64,000 nucleotides of DNA from the NCBI GenBank assembly GCA_020284085.1, contig JACEVL010000209.1, positions 103,501 through 167,500 of the forward strand, in the 5' to 3' direction. Under the pieces are notes generated by a model that was given only the letters and a program-made list of their open reading frames with translations, did no database searches and had not been told where the DNA came from. The DNA comes from Aporrectodea caliginosa (lineage: Eukaryota; Annelida; Clitellata; Crassiclitellata; Lumbricidae). The stretch's first letter is position 1; each line of letters begins with the position of its first letter. Shown here piece after piece: positions 1 to 10,952 of this stretch. A program made the translations under genes and the position numbers.

Positions 1-249
1 GTCTTCATGGCCAGAAAATCACTTCGATTGAGTTCTTCACCTCCTATGTCTGTGCCAGTCTACATCAACGAGCACCTTACTAAGCACAACTCTCATATCT
101 ACTCCCACGCCAGAAAGCTAGTAAGGGAAAAGAAACTTAACTCTACCTGGACCTCTGGAGGGATTACTTACATCCGCCGTACGTCTGCCCTGGAAGACAA
201 AGCACAGCGGATCCGCCTGATGGAAGACCTGATGGAAGACCAGGGCTAG
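1..249 (+). CDS. LINE ORF1 protein, C-terminal end (partial)
   Basis: The frame is open from base 1, so only the last 82 residues are visible. The segment PVYINEHLTKHNSHIY followed by ARKLVREKKL, a tryptophan and YIRR matches the C-terminal FP25K-like domain of ORF1 proteins in CR1, Jockey and related LINEs, where the usual pattern is an (I/V)-NE-hL start, a basic helix and a W..G.I.v.. strand. ORF1p of this type binds RNA or chaperones the LINE RNP. It stops at TAG 247-249. The acidic tail after the domain is short and not otherwise recognisable. Confidence 0.75.
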   Translation, partial: VFMARKSLRLSSSPPMSVPVYINEHLTKHNSHIYSHARKLVREKKLNSTWTSGGITYIRRTSALEDKAQRIRLMEDLMEDQG

Positions 250-373
250 AAATCAAAGTCCTTATTCCTGCCTGAGCTCATGCACTCCTATTTTTTGCGT
301 TTCATCATTTTGTGTTACACTGCAGTTTGCAGTTTCGTTTTGTTGGTGCCTTTGCGCTTGATGTGATTTAACC

Positions 374-3300
374 TTGGAGTTCCACCAAGACCCTCTTAGT
401 TTAGCTAGACCTGAATTATGCACGCATTTGTTTAATGACTTGTACGTTTGCACAAGATGTGGTGATCAATCCCCTTTAAACGTCTGTTATATATGTGATG
501 ATGAGATAATTGACCGCTCCTTTACGATTTGTATGAACTGCTCAATTACTGTGTTCCCATTTAACCAATTGCCTGATGATGCCGACTTAATAAGATGCAT
601 GAATGGTGAACTTTATAGCTCATGTACAGTAACTGATAGGAATGATCTCTGTCTTAATTTATACATGGATACCCATGAGGACCGGCCTTTACTACAAAAT
701 AGAGACCTCGACCCAGATGAGCACTATTTCTCAAGTCAGCTTACCAATTGTAGATACAGTACACTTACTGATCTAAGATCTATGACTGTTACTAACCACT
801 TTATATTTATGCATATTAATTGCCGTAGTATATCTAAAAAAATTCCTGACATCCAACTTCTGTTAAATCAACTAAACGTCGATGTATTAGCCGTAACCGA
901 GACATGGCTGGATTCTATATCCGTCGACACCATTGCAATTTCCGAATATACTTTTGTTCATAAGTGCAGAGAAACTGGTCGTGGTGGTGGTGTAGGATTT
1001 TTTGTAAAACATACTGTTCCTTTCCAACTTCTTGATCCTACCTCCACTAAACAATCTTGTACTTCTTACGAAAGTTTATTTTTAAGCATTCCTCAAAAAA
1101 AGGGTCCCAACTTTATTTTGGGAACAATTTATAGACCGCCAGGCCAAAACCTTGATATTTTTAATGATGAATTTAATTCCCTGTTATCTGAATTAACTAA
1201 AAAGCACCATGACATTCATTTAGCTGGGGACTATAATATTGATCTATTAAAATATTTGGATCACTCCCCGACAAATTGCTTTATTAATTGTATTACCACG
1301 CACCATTTCTTACCTATGATTACCCATCCTACTAGAATACATGGCCCCACTTCAACCCTAATCGACAACATTCTTACTAATGCCCCAACCCGAGTAATTG
1401 AAACTGTTATTCTCGCAGCCGACATATCCGACCACCTGCCAGTACTGATGCATCTCGACCTTAGTCCATTGTCAAACACTGAACCAACCGTTTACCTCTC
1501 ACGTAATATAAATGATAGTAATATGGAGCAATTCAAATTTCTTTTATCGGAAATTGACTGGTCATTGGTACTAGACTTGTGTAATCAAAACAGTCCTACT
1601 GCTGCCTACGACATATTTGTTGGTCTATTCAAAGCAGCTTATGACAAAGCATTCCCTTTACTCCCACGCACTAGACATAAGCGTCACTCCCCTAAGCAGC
1701 CATGGATGACCAGCGGCCTATTAAAATCTTGTAGAACTAAATCAAAACTCTACCTTAAAATGATTAAACACCCTACTGCCGCTAATAAAGCGAAGTATAT
1801 TAATTACAGAAATAAATTCAAATCGCTTAGAATTAAAACCGAAAAAAATTACTATGCCTCAGAATTTCAAAAATATAATAGCGACTTAAAACATACCTGG
1901 AAAATTATTAGGTCCATTCTTAACACATCCAATAACAACACAAAAATTGATGAACTATGTATTAACGGTGTTAAAATAACAGACGCAGAAACTATGGCTG
2001 AACGATTCAACTCTTACTTCTCGAGCATTGCTCAAACCCTATCTGACAAAATTCCGGTCTCTCAAAAAAGCTTCCAATCTTATATGATGCCGTCTCTTCC
2101 TGATTCCTTTGCCCTAACTTCTACAACCCCTGAGGAGCTTATTTCCATTAATCAGTCTCTCAAACTTACTCATAGCTGTGGCCCCGATGATATAAACCCA
2201 TACCCTACTAGTGCAATATTAAATCTTCTCGCCACTCCTCTATCGGAAATCATAAACTCCTCTTTTGCCACTGGAATTGTCCCACCTGCTTTGAAAATAG
2301 CCAGAGTCACACCAATTTACAAGCAGGGTGACAAATCTGAACTAGGCAATTATAGGCCCATATCTGTTTTACCTTATTTTTCCAAACTGATTGAAAGAGC
2401 TATGTATAATAGACTGTACGACTACGTTACTAAAATGAAAATCCTATATTTAAACCAACACGGATTTCAGGCTGGACATTCAACTGCCATGTCTCTCTTG
2501 AATATCCAAGATAAAATATCGCAAGCTATTGAAAATAACGAGTATTCTGTTGGAATATTTCTCGACCTTTCAAAAGCGTTCGATTCCGTAGATCATAAAA
2601 TTCTTTTGAAAAAATTAGATAATTATGGAATTCGAGGGTTACCACTCCTTTGGTTAAAAAATTATCTGGATAATAGACAACAACAGGTCCAATGCAATAA
2701 TAAAGTATCGAAATTTCGCCTAATTGAATTTGGTGTTCCTCAAGGTTCTATTCTGGGGCCACTATTATTTTTACTTTATATAAATGATCTACCCCATGTT
2801 TCTTCTTTATTGCACTTTGAGTTGTTTGCTGATGATTCAAACGTTTTTATCTCACACAAGTCCCACGAAAACCTATTCCAAATTATGAACCTTGAACTAC
2901 CCCTTGTTGGTGACTGGTTCAAAGCAAACAGACTTTCTCTAAATTTAAGTAAAACATCCTTTATTCTATTTAATTCTCACAGGAAAATCCCCCCTACGCA
3001 AACACCCCCACTACTAATTGACGGTGTACTCATTCCTCAAATTACTAAAGTCAATTTTCTTGGTGTAGTGATCGATCAAAACATGACCTGGAAAGAACAT
3101 ATTTCTCAAATATCGATTAAATTGGCCAAAAACACAGGTATTCTATCGCGCATTTCATATAAATTACCCATCCACATTTTAACTAACCTATATTACTCAT
3201 TAATCCACCCGTACTTAGCATATTGTAATATAGTCTGGGCCTCGAACTACACCTCACGACTAACACGCTTGATTATCTTACAGAAAAGAGCCGTTCGAAT

Positions 3301-3658
3301 AATTACTAAATCTGATTATAAGTGTCATACTGCTCAACTTTTCCTCCTCTACGGCATTTTAACATTAGATCAGATTAGAATATTGCAAACTGGTGAATTT
3401 ATGTTTCGTTATAAACACGGTTTTTTACCTAACACCTTTACTGACTATTTTAAAACTGGCTCCGCCACTCATTCTTACAGTACTAGAACAGCCTCCAATT
3501 ATAGACCGATTTTTGCTCACACAAACACTCGCAAATTCTCTATTAAGATAACTGGTCCAACTGTTTGGAACAATCTTCCTGCCGACATCCTTAGCGCGTC
3601 TCATCTCCTCCTATTTAAAAAACTTCTGCGTGCCCACCTACTAACTTTAAATATATAA
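374..3658 (+). CDS. LINE ORF2: endonuclease and reverse transcriptase
   Basis: A 1094-codon ORF with the normal order for an APE-type LINE. Residues about 26-56 form a cysteine-rich knuckle (CxxC three times). About 143-360 is the exonuclease-endonuclease-phosphatase domain, with HINCRS (Asn149), TETW (Glu176), IYRPPGQN, GDYNIDL and SDHLP. About 600-880 is the reverse transcriptase, with NYRPISVLP, LDLSKAFD (730-737), GVPQGSILGPLLF and FADD (818-821). A CR1-like C-terminal tail follows. All catalytic residues I can check are present and there is no frameshift. The frame opens at 362, after TGA 359-361. It has no ATG before codon 54 (533-535); TTG 374 is only a nominal start. Initiation probably follows ORF1 by reinitiation or another non-standard route, as suggested for other two-ORF LINEs. 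Confidence 0.93.
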   Translation: MEFHQDPLSLARPELCTHLFNDLYVCTRCGDQSPLNVCYICDDEIIDRSFTICMNCSITVFPFNQLPDDADLIRCMNGELYSSCTVTDRNDLCLNLYMDTHEDRPLLQNRDLDPDEHYFSSQLTNCRYSTLTDLRSMTVTNHFIFMHINCRSISKKIPDIQLLLNQLNVDVLAVTETWLDSISVDTIAISEYTFVHKCRETGRGGGVGFFVKHTVPFQLLDPTSTKQSCTSYESLFLSIPQKKGPNFILGTIYRPPGQNLDIFNDEFNSLLSELTKKHHDIHLAGDYNIDLLKYLDHSPTNCFINCITTHHFLPMITHPTRIHGPTSTLIDNILTNAPTRVIETVILAADISDHLPVLMHLDLSPLSNTEPTVYLSRNINDSNMEQFKFLLSEIDWSLVLDLCNQNSPTAAYDIFVGLFKAAYDKAFPLLPRTRHKRHSPKQPWMTSGLLKSCRTKSKLYLKMIKHPTAANKAKYINYRNKFKSLRIKTEKNYYASEFQKYNSDLKHTWKIIRSILNTSNNNTKIDELCINGVKITDAETMAERFNSYFSSIAQTLSDKIPVSQKSFQSYMMPSLPDSFALTSTTPEELISINQSLKLTHSCGPDDINPYPTSAILNLLATPLSEIINSSFATGIVPPALKIARVTPIYKQGDKSELGNYRPISVLPYFSKLIERAMYNRLYDYVTKMKILYLNQHGFQAGHSTAMSLLNIQDKISQAIENNEYSVGIFLDLSKAFDSVDHKILLKKLDNYGIRGLPLLWLKNYLDNRQQQVQCNNKVSKFRLIEFGVPQGSILGPLLFLLYINDLPHVSSLLHFELFADDSNVFISHKSHENLFQIMNLELPLVGDWFKANRLSLNLSKTSFILFNSHRKIPPTQTPPLLIDGVLIPQITKVNFLGVVIDQNMTWKEHISQISIKLAKNTGILSRISYKLPIHILTNLYYSLIHPYLAYCNIVWASNYTSRLTRLIILQKRAVRIITKSDYKCHTAQLFLLYGILTLDQIRILQTGEFMFRYKHGFLPNTFTDYFKTGSATHSYSTRTASNYRPIFAHTNTRKFSIKITGPTVWNNLPADILSASHLLLFKKLLRAHLLTLNI

Positions 3659-3908
3659 CTGCTTTTAATCTTTTGTTTGTTTATTAAAAGAACTTTTCAG
3701 CATTAGACAATGCTAATTATGTTATCATTTTAGTTGTTGCTTAATTCACTCCCAATCCTGAACATTATGTTATCAACCTCCACCTAACAGCACTGGTACA
3801 TAGGTGGCCCTGCTTAGCGGGACTCTGGTCCCTTTAGGTCCTCCTTTTGTATCCCAACTTAGTATTATTTGAAATATGATGATTTGTTACTGTACTTTTT
3901 TTGGGAGC

Positions 3909-3948
3909 AATAAAAAACCTATGTTATGTTATGTTATGTTATGTTATA
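3909..3948 (+). terminator. LINE 3' end: AATAAA and pentanucleotide tail
   Basis: GGGAGCAATAAA (AATAAA at 3909-3914) is followed by about five ATGTT repeats. The same GGGAGCAATAAA occurs at the end of the LINE at 27450-27465, there followed by CTGAA repeats. The two families therefore share a conserved 3' terminus with different tail units. Confidence 0.75.
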
Positions 3949-4070
3949 CCTTGAGCATTGTGACAGTGACGCTTTACATGAGTTTTTTGGTTAGATTAGA
4001 TTTATGTAGGCCTCTCAGCAGTTCTTGACGCTGCTGAAAAACTCCTTACGTTAAAATTGCATAATTGTAG

Positions 4071-4310
4071 CCTATTGTATTGTATTGTATTGTATTTGAA
4101 CACTTGTTATAGCGCCCCTACCAGATTTCCCATTCAGAGGCGCTCCCGACTACTGCGCGAACGCTGAATCGGAGTTTCACGCCGAAGCGCATGAGCAATT
4201 GCGAGTGAAGGACTTGCCCAGGGTCCCTACGCGGCGACTTTGAGGTGGATCCGAACCCGCAACCCTCCAGCTGCAAGGCACCGAACATACCCCTACACCA
4301 CCGCGCCCCA
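4071..4310 (-). mobile_element. tRNA-derived SINE-A, full copy
   Basis: Read on the minus strand it starts GGGGCGCGGTGGTGTAGGGG. The A-box-like TGGTGTAGGGGT lies at about 4289-4300 and the B box GGTTCGGATCC at 4247-4257. A conserved body follows (GACTTGCCC, CATGCGCTTCGGCGTGAAAC, GCGCCTCTGAATG) and it ends GGGGCGCTATAACAAGTGTTC plus TACAA repeats. It is nearly the same as the copy at 59732-59962. The right arm carries an empty site at the matching position (near 41870), so this is a real insertion. Confidence 0.85.
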
Positions 4311-4536
4311 GTTGTATTGTGATGTCTCTACTTCAACGCATTAACCTCTTAAAATGGACCTGATTTGCAGTTGTTATGGGGCGCCATCGGTTTATGCCTT
4401 CTACTTAAAAGGCAACGACAAGATTAGTTACTAAATTAATAAACTAATTAATAATCAATTACATTACTATTATTACATTACAGTTCGCTTTAATATTGGA
4501 TCTTATTAAGACGTAGGCATATCTTTAAGATGCGAA

Positions 4537-4572
4537 GATGACGTAATAATCTAAACTTATTATTACGTCATC
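4537..4572. promoter_or_regulatory. CRE-like inverted repeat (left arm)
   Basis: GATGACGTAATAAT (4537-4550) and ATTATTACGTCATC (4559-4572) form a perfect 14-bp stem with an 8-base loop. Each arm contains a TGACGTAA half of the ATF/CREB or bZIP type. It is repeated in the right arm at 41622-41654 with one half shortened. It lies about 350 bp before the first-exon-like segment at 4840-4920. A promoter role is inference. Confidence 0.4.
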
Positions 4573-4839
4573 TCGAAAATAGCTGCAATTCGCGCTGTCT
4601 CACTGCAGGTTGCCATAGCGCGTCAAACGGTCGATCGAACTAGTCTTACAAGAATATTGTCGAATTTTAATTTTATTATAATTTATAAGACTACAATTCT
4701 TTCGAATTTCTTTGACGACGAATGACTGCGAACGCTTCTTAGATGTCGAATACTATCGTATAGTGCTAACGAAACGATATTTGACAAAATAGTTCGTCAT
4801 TGACGGAAAATTTTTATTGTTCATCAGATTTCTTGAAAA

Positions 4840-4920
4840 TCTCTTAGTCGAAAATGTCAGCGTTTGCGCTGCTGGAACCAGTTGATAGAAGAAGATGAAT
4901 CTTGGATGCAAGTCGAACAG
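4840..4920 (+). other. First-exon-like segment ending in a splice donor
   Basis: The segment GTCGAAAATGTCAGCG ... GCAAGTCGAACAG is followed by GTAACATTG, giving a CAG/GTAACA donor at 4920/4921. An ATG at 4855 opens a very short frame that ends at TGA 4895-4897, so it would not code for much. It is kept in the right arm (donor at 41275/41274, minus strand) and, more diverged, at 31966-32050 with AAAAG/GTAACATTG. The donor and the ATG are among the best-kept parts of three copies, which is why I record it. I have no RNA evidence. Confidence 0.35.
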
Positions 4921-5163
4921 GTAACATTGAATTTAAACTGAAATAAGAAGTTTTAGCCTAATCGTTAATTCTGTCTTTGGGTTACTCTGTTTCTCTCCAT
5001 AGTTAGTCTTTGCATAAAGACTTAGTCGCAGATTTTGAGAAGTCTAATAATAATACATGTAGGCTAAAGTTAGGTAAAATTGGACAAGGCAAGGAGAGAG
5101 ACAACATACACGTATTAGAGGTGAGGATATGTAAGTCAAGGTAAGGTAGGCCGGGAAACTTAT

Positions 5164-5334
5164 AGCATCGGAGGCTGAAGGATTATACAGTATCTGTGGG
5201 CATGCTGCGCGGACGCCGGATGGTACCTACTCTAACCCTGTTCCTAACCGACCCTCATGACGAGTAACCTGATCCTAACCAACACTCGCGACGCCAGTAA
5301 ACTTACGCACTATATCTTTCAGTCCCCCCCGATT
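5164..5334. mobile_element. MITE-1, left-arm copy
   Basis: It begins ATCGGAGGCTGAAGGATTAT and ends with its imperfect inverse (TATATCTTTCAGTCCCCCCGAT). The interior has CCTAACC-rich blocks, the complement of GGTTAGG. The right-arm copy lies at 40839-41022. The interior resembles that of MITE-2 (41900-42114): both have GCATGC, GGTACC-like, GGTTAGGGTCAGG and TCGTGA blocks. A non-autonomous DNA transposon is the simplest reading. Confidence 0.5.
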
Positions 5335-5690
5335 CTATAAGCTTGCCAGGTAGGCCTGCAGAGCGGCCAAGTAAGGTCTTGCCAGGTTGTTTTCATCCTT
5401 GAGGGGCGCTGTAGGAATTTACAAAATGAAGGAACGAATGGCCGTAGTTTGAGCGCTTCTTCAGTGGCACTTTATAAATGTCTTGATACATTACATTACG
5501 TTACAAGTTAGTAAGTTAGTGTAGGCCTATACAATACAATACAACTTGTATTTATAACGCGCCTTAATAAATCAATCTTGCTCAAAGGACGTGTTACAAA
5601 GTAGCTATTAATCATAGTTCTTAGAGAAGAGATAAGTTTTAAGTCTCTGCTTAGATCTCTCTGTCATTGTATTTTCTCTTTCTGTTGACT
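5335..5690 (-). mobile_element. Arm sequence with SINE-like 3' fragment
   Basis: At 5529-5545 there are TACAA repeats, then TTTATAACGCGCCTTAATAA and TTCTTAGAGAAGAGATAAG. The same block occurs at 59257-59380 (ACATTTATAACGCGCTTTAA). It looks like the tail half of a minus-strand retroposon ending in TTGTA repeats. No tRNA head is visible. The rest of the interval is arm sequence with no recognised feature. Confidence 0.45.
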
Positions 5691-6249
5691 AGCGTCTGTC
5701 TTGCTGTTTCTCTGTTTCTCTTTTCTTATGTCTGTTTTCTACTCTGTTTTCTCTCTTTCTCTTGTCTTAGGTCTGTCTGCTCTCTGTTTTCTTATTTCAC
5801 CTGTCTTAGGACCTACTGGTTGTCTGTTTTCTCTCCCTGTCTTGTCTTTGGTCTGTCTGCTTTTGTTTATCTCTTTCTATTGTGTTTATCTATTCTACGA
5901 AAATAAGAGCCAACTCTTATGCCGTCGTCAACCAATGGTAGAATGAAGTTCTTTACTCGAAGGATCAGAATTCCGGACAGGAGCTACTAAGACGATCCAG
6001 TTCACCGACTCTCGTGGAAACAGCTAGGTTAGTCTGAGTTTTTGTGAAGGTTTTTGACGAATCCGATAGATTGCTGGCTGATGAAAGGCAATTTGGAAGA
6101 TGCTAAGTAGATAAAGTTATAGATGAGACGCAGGTCGATTCATGTCTTAGGTATTTCTGTCTGTCCATTTTCTCTCCTTCTCTTATCTTAGGTATCTCTG
6201 CCTCCATAGTTTATCTTCTTCTGTTATCTAGCGCCTGTCTTGCTATCTG

Positions 6250-6362
<113 letters not shown>

Positions 6363-6470
6363 TCTCTTGTCTTAGGTCAGTCTGCCTCTCTCTTTTCACT
6401 GTTTCTCTTGCCTTAGGTCTGTCTGCCTCTCTAAATAGCCATAGCAAGACAGGAAATTTGGGCTTCAACA

Positions 6471-6902
6471 GTGGTTTCAAGTGTGGTAAAGAGTTTTGTC
6501 CTATACATTACATTCTTTACAATGTTTTATCGACCTAAAGTTACTCAATTAAGGCGCTATCTAAAATTAATATATACATACAGCATCAGTATGTTGATAA
6601 ATTACACAGGCCAGAACACTCCGTCCGTCCTGGCAGCCTGTCAGCTCTGTCAGTTGTGGCACGGTCAATCCCTGACACGTGTGCCATTATTGGCAACGTC
6701 AGTATAAATTTGATAGGCCGGCAGTTTTGGAGCCTTCCGTCCCGGCAGCCTGATAGCTCTGGGACAGTCGGCTCCTTGTACCGTCGGCCTTGGCACCGCC
6801 GTCACTGACACCGCTACTCTGGCATCTGACATGGCGCGCTAGTTGATGGCCTCGAGTTGTTCCCGGCAGCAATATTTCCATCGAGACCTCTGATGCCGAC
6901 AA
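6471..6902 (+). repeat. Array core copy 1
   Basis: Founder-like variant with GTGTGGTAAAG and TTTTATCGACC, both shared with the right-arm copy at 39541-39780 and not with other copies. It has GATGGCCTCGAG where others have GATGGACTCGAG. Confidence 0.9.
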
Positions 6903-7228
6903 CCAATGGCAGGATGAAGCTCTTTACTCGAAGGATCAGAATTCCGGACAGGAGCGACTTAGACGATCCAGTTGACTGACTCAACAGCTGGAAACAGCTA
7001 GGTTAGTTTGAATTTTTATGAAGGTTTGCGAAGAAACGATAGATTGGTTGCTGATGAAAATCTTCAGATCATTTGAAAGATGCTAAGTAGATAAGATATA
7101 GATGAGATGCAGGTCGTTTCATGTCTTAGGTATTTCTGTCTCTCCATTTATCTTTTTCTCTTATCTTAGGTATCTCTGCCTCCATAGTTTCTTTTCTTCT
7201 GTTATCTAACGCATGTCTTGCTATCTGC

Positions 7229-7262
<34 letters not shown>

Positions 7263-7921
7263 TCTCTTGTCTTAGGTCAGTCTGCCTCTCTCTTTTCACT
7301 GTTTCTCTTGTCTTAGGTCTGTCTGCTCTCTGTTTTCGTATTCAACCTGTCTTAGGTCTCTCTGGTTGTCTGTTTTCTTTCCCTGTCTTGCCTTAGGTCT
7401 GTCTGCCTTTGTTTATCTCTTTCTGTTATCTTTTTCTGTTCTACGAAAATATGAGCCAAATCTTATGCCGTCGTCAACCAATGGCCGGATGAAGTTCTTT
7501 ACTGGAAGGATCAGAATTCCGGACAGGAGCGACTAAGACGATCCAGTTGACTGACTCTCAGCTGGAAACAGCTAGGTTAGTTTGAATTTTTATGAAGGTT
7601 TGCGACGAAACGATAGATTGGTTGCTGATGAAAATCTTCAGGTCCTTTGAAAGATGCTAAGTAGATAAGATATAGATGAGACGCAGGTCGTTTCATTGTC
7701 TTAGGTATTTCTGTCTCTCCATTTATCTTTTTCCCTTAGGTATATCTGCCACCATAGTTTCTCTTCTTCTGTTATCTAGCGCCTGTCTTGCTATAATTCG
7801 ATCGATCTCTCCTTCTCTTGTCTTAGGGCAGTCTGCCTCTCTCTTTTCACTGTTTCTCTTGTCTTCGGTCTGTCTGCCTCTCTAAACAGCCATAGCAAGA
7901 CAGGAAATTTGGGCTTCAACA

Positions 7922-8353
7922 GTGGTTTCAAGTGTGGACAAGAGTTTTGTCCTATACATTACATTCTTTACAATGGTTTATCGACCTAAAGTTACTCAAT
8001 TAAGGCGCTATCTAAAATTAATATATACATACAGCATCAGTATGTTGATAAATTACACAGGCCAGAACACTCCGTCCGTCCTGGCAGCCTGTCAGCTCTG
8101 TCAGCTGTGGCACGGTCAATCCCTGACACGTGTGCCATTATTGGCAACGTCAGTATAAATTTGATAGGCCGGCAGTTTTGGAGCCTTCCGTCCCGGCAGC
8201 CTGATAGCTCTGGGACAGTCGGCTCCTTGTACCGTCGGCCTTGGCACCGCCGTCACTGACACCGCTACTCTGGCATCTGACATGGCGCGCTAGTTGATGG
8301 ACTCGAGTTGTTCCCGGCAGCAATATTTCCATCGAGACCTCTGATGCCGACAA
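7922..8353 (+). repeat. Array core copy 2
   Basis: Standard core with GTGTGGACAAG. It has TTGATAAATTAC, the early-array form; copies from 11965 onward have TTGATGAATTAC or TTGTTGAATTAC. Confidence 0.9.
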
Positions 8354-8803
8354 CCAATGGCAGGATGAAGCTCTTTACTCGAAGGATCAGAATTCCGGAC
8401 AGGAGCGACTTAGACGATCCAGTTGACTGACTCAACAGCTGGAAACAGCTAGGTTAGTTTGAATTTTTATGAAGGTTTGCGAAGAAACGATAGATTGGTT
8501 GCTGATGAAAATCTTCAGGTCCTTTGAAAGATGCTAAGTAGATAAGATATAGATGAGAAGCAGGTCGTTTCATTGTCTTAGGTATTTCTGTCTCTCCATT
8601 TATCTTTTTCTCTTATCTTAGGTATCTCTGCCTCCATAGTTTCTCTTCTTCTGTTATCTAGCGCCTGTCTTGCTATAATACGATCGATCTCTCCTTCTCT
8701 TGTCTTCGGTCTGTCTGCCTCTCTCTTTTCACTGTTTCTCTTGTCTTCGGTCTGTCTGCCTCTCTAAACAGCCATAGCAAGACAGGAAATTTGGGCTTCA
8801 ACA

Positions 8804-9207
8804 GTGGTTTCAAGTGTGGACAAGAGTTTTGTCCTATACATTACATTCTTTACAATGGTTTATCGACCTAAAGTTACTCAATTAAGGCGCTATCTAAAAT
8901 TAATATATACATACAGCATCAGTATGTTGATAAATTACACAGGCCAGAACACTCCGTCCGTCCTGGCAGCCTGTCAGCTCTGTCAGCTGTGGCACGGTCA
9001 ATCCCTGACACGTGTGCCATTATTGGCACCGTCAGTATAAATTTGATAGGCCGGCAGTTTTGGAGCCTTCCGTCCCAGCAGCCTGATAGCTCTGGGACAG
9101 TCGGCTCCTTGTACCGTCGGCCTTGGCACCGCCGTCACTGACACCGCTACTCTGGCATCTGACATGGCGCGCTAGTTGATGGACTCGAGTTGTTCCATCG
9201 AGCAGAC
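8804..9207 (+). repeat. Array core copy 3, 3' deletion
   Basis: Core with GCACCGTCAGT in place of GCAACGTCAGT. About 30 bp of its end are lost: GTTGTTCC runs directly into ATCGAGCAGACAACC. Confidence 0.9.
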
Positions 9208-9659
9208 AACCAATGGCAGGATGAAGCTCTTTACTCGAAGGATCAGAATTCCGGACAGGAGCGACTTAGACGATCCAGTTGACTGACTCAACAGCTGGAA
9301 ACAGCTAGGTTAGTTTGAATTTTTATGAAGGTTTGCGAAGAAACGATAGATTGGTTGCTGATGAAAATCTTCAGGTCCTTTGAAAGATGCTAAGTAGATA
9401 AGATATAGATGAGACGCAGGTCGTTTCATTGTCTTAGGTATTTCTGTCTCTCCATTTATCTTTTTCTCTTATCTTAGGTATCTCTGCCACCATAGTTTCT
9501 CTTCTTCTGTTATCTAGCGCCTGTCTTGCTATAATTCGATCAATCTCTCCTTCTCTTGTCTTAGGGCAGTCTGCCTCTCTCTTTTCACTGTTTCTCTTGT
9601 CTTCGGTCTGTCTGCCTCTCTAAACAGCCATAGCAAGACAGGAAATTTGGGCTTCAACA

Positions 9660-10064
9660 GTGGTTTCAAGTGTGGACAAGAGTTTTGTCCTATACATTAC
9701 ATTCTTTACAATGGTTTATCGACCTAAAGTTACTCAATTAAGGCGCTATCTAAAATTAATATATACATACAGCATCAGTATGTTGATAAATTACACAGGC
9801 CAGAACACTCCGTCCGTCCTGGCAGCCTGTCAGCTCTGTCAGCTGTGGCACGGTCAATCCCTGACACGTGTGCCATTATTGGCACCGTCAGTATAAATTT
9901 GATAGGCCGGCAGTTTTGGAGCCTTCCGTCCCGGCAGCCTGATAGCTCTGGGACAGTCGGCTCCTTGTACCGTCGGCCTTGGCACCGCCGTCACTGACAC
10001 CGCTACTCTGGCATCTGACATGGCGCGCTAGTTGATGGACTCGAGTCCATGTTCCTCTGATGCC
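9660..10064 (+). repeat. Array core copy 4, rearranged end
   Basis: Shares GCACCGTCAGT with copies 3 and 5. The end reads CTCGAGTCCATGTTCCTCTG, a deletion with a short rearrangement different from that of copy 3. Confidence 0.9.
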
Positions 10065-10520
10065 AGCAACCAATGGCAGGATGAAGCTCTTTACTCGAAG
10101 GATCAGAATTCCGGACAGGAGCGACTTAGACGATCCAGTTGACTGACTCAACAGCTGGAAACAGCTAGGTTAGTTTGAATTTTTATGAAGGTTTGCGACG
10201 AAACGATAGATTGGTTGCTGATGAAAATCTTCAGGTCCTTTGAAAGATGCTAAGTAGATAAGATATAGATGAGACGCAGGTCGTTTCATTGTCTTAGGTA
10301 TTTCTGTCTCTGTATTTTCTCTCCTTCTCTTAGCTTAGGTATCTCTGCCACCATAGTTTCTCTTCTTCTGTTATCTAGCGCCTGTCTTGCTATAATTCGA
10401 TCGATCTCTCCTTCTCTTGTCTTAGGGCAGTCTGCCTCTCTCTTTTCACTGTTTCTCTTGTCTTCGGTCTGTCTGCCTCTCTAAACAGCCATAGCAAGAC
10501 AGGAAATTTGGGCTTCAACA

Positions 10521-10952
10521 GTGGTTTCAAGTGTGGACAAGAGTTTTGTCCTATACATTACATTCTTTACAATGGTTTATCGACCTAAAGTTACTCAATT
10601 AAGGCGCTATCTAAAATTAATATATACATACAGCATCAGTATGTTGATAAATTACACAGGCCAGAACACTCCGTCCGTCCTGGCAGCCTGTCAGCTCTGT
10701 CAGCTGTGGCACGGTCAATCCCTGACACGTGTGCCATTATTGGCACCGTCAGTATAAATTTGATAGGCCGGCAGTTTTGGAGCCTTCCGTCCCGGCAGCC
10801 TGATAGCTCTGGGACAGTCGGCTCCTTGTACCGTCGGCCTTGGCACCGCCGTCACTGACACCGCTACTCTGGCATCTGACATGGCGCGCTAGTTGATGGA
10901 CTCGAGTTGTTCCCGGCAGCAATATTTCCATCGAGACCTCTGATGCCGACAA
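10521..10952 (+). repeat. Array core copy 5
   Basis: Full core of the GCACCGTCAGT subtype with an intact end. Copies 3, 4 and 5 form one subfamily at 856-861 bp spacing, consistent with local tandem duplication. Confidence 0.9.

Larger units (their letters stand above)
1..3948 (+). mobile_element. CR1/Jockey-type LINE, copy 1 (5' end outside window)
   Basis: The element runs from the window edge through the end of ORF1, a 112-bp inter-ORF gap, a full-length ORF2, a roughly 250-bp 3' UTR and an ATGTT pentanucleotide tail. This is the layout of non-LTR retrotransposons of the CR1/Jockey group, which end in short tandem repeats rather than long poly(A). ORF2 has no internal stop, so this copy looks young. 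The tail abuts sequence at 3949 that is matched in inverted orientation at 42214, so the element inserted into, and now bounds, the left arm of the large inverted repeat. Confidence 0.9.

Noticed and set aside
5667..5946. Hydrophobic Leu/Phe/Ser/Cys-rich ORFs (also at 7676, 19777, 40166, 43622, 47088-48647) as membrane proteins
   Set aside because: They are translations of the CT-rich leader minisatellite and change frame from copy to copy.
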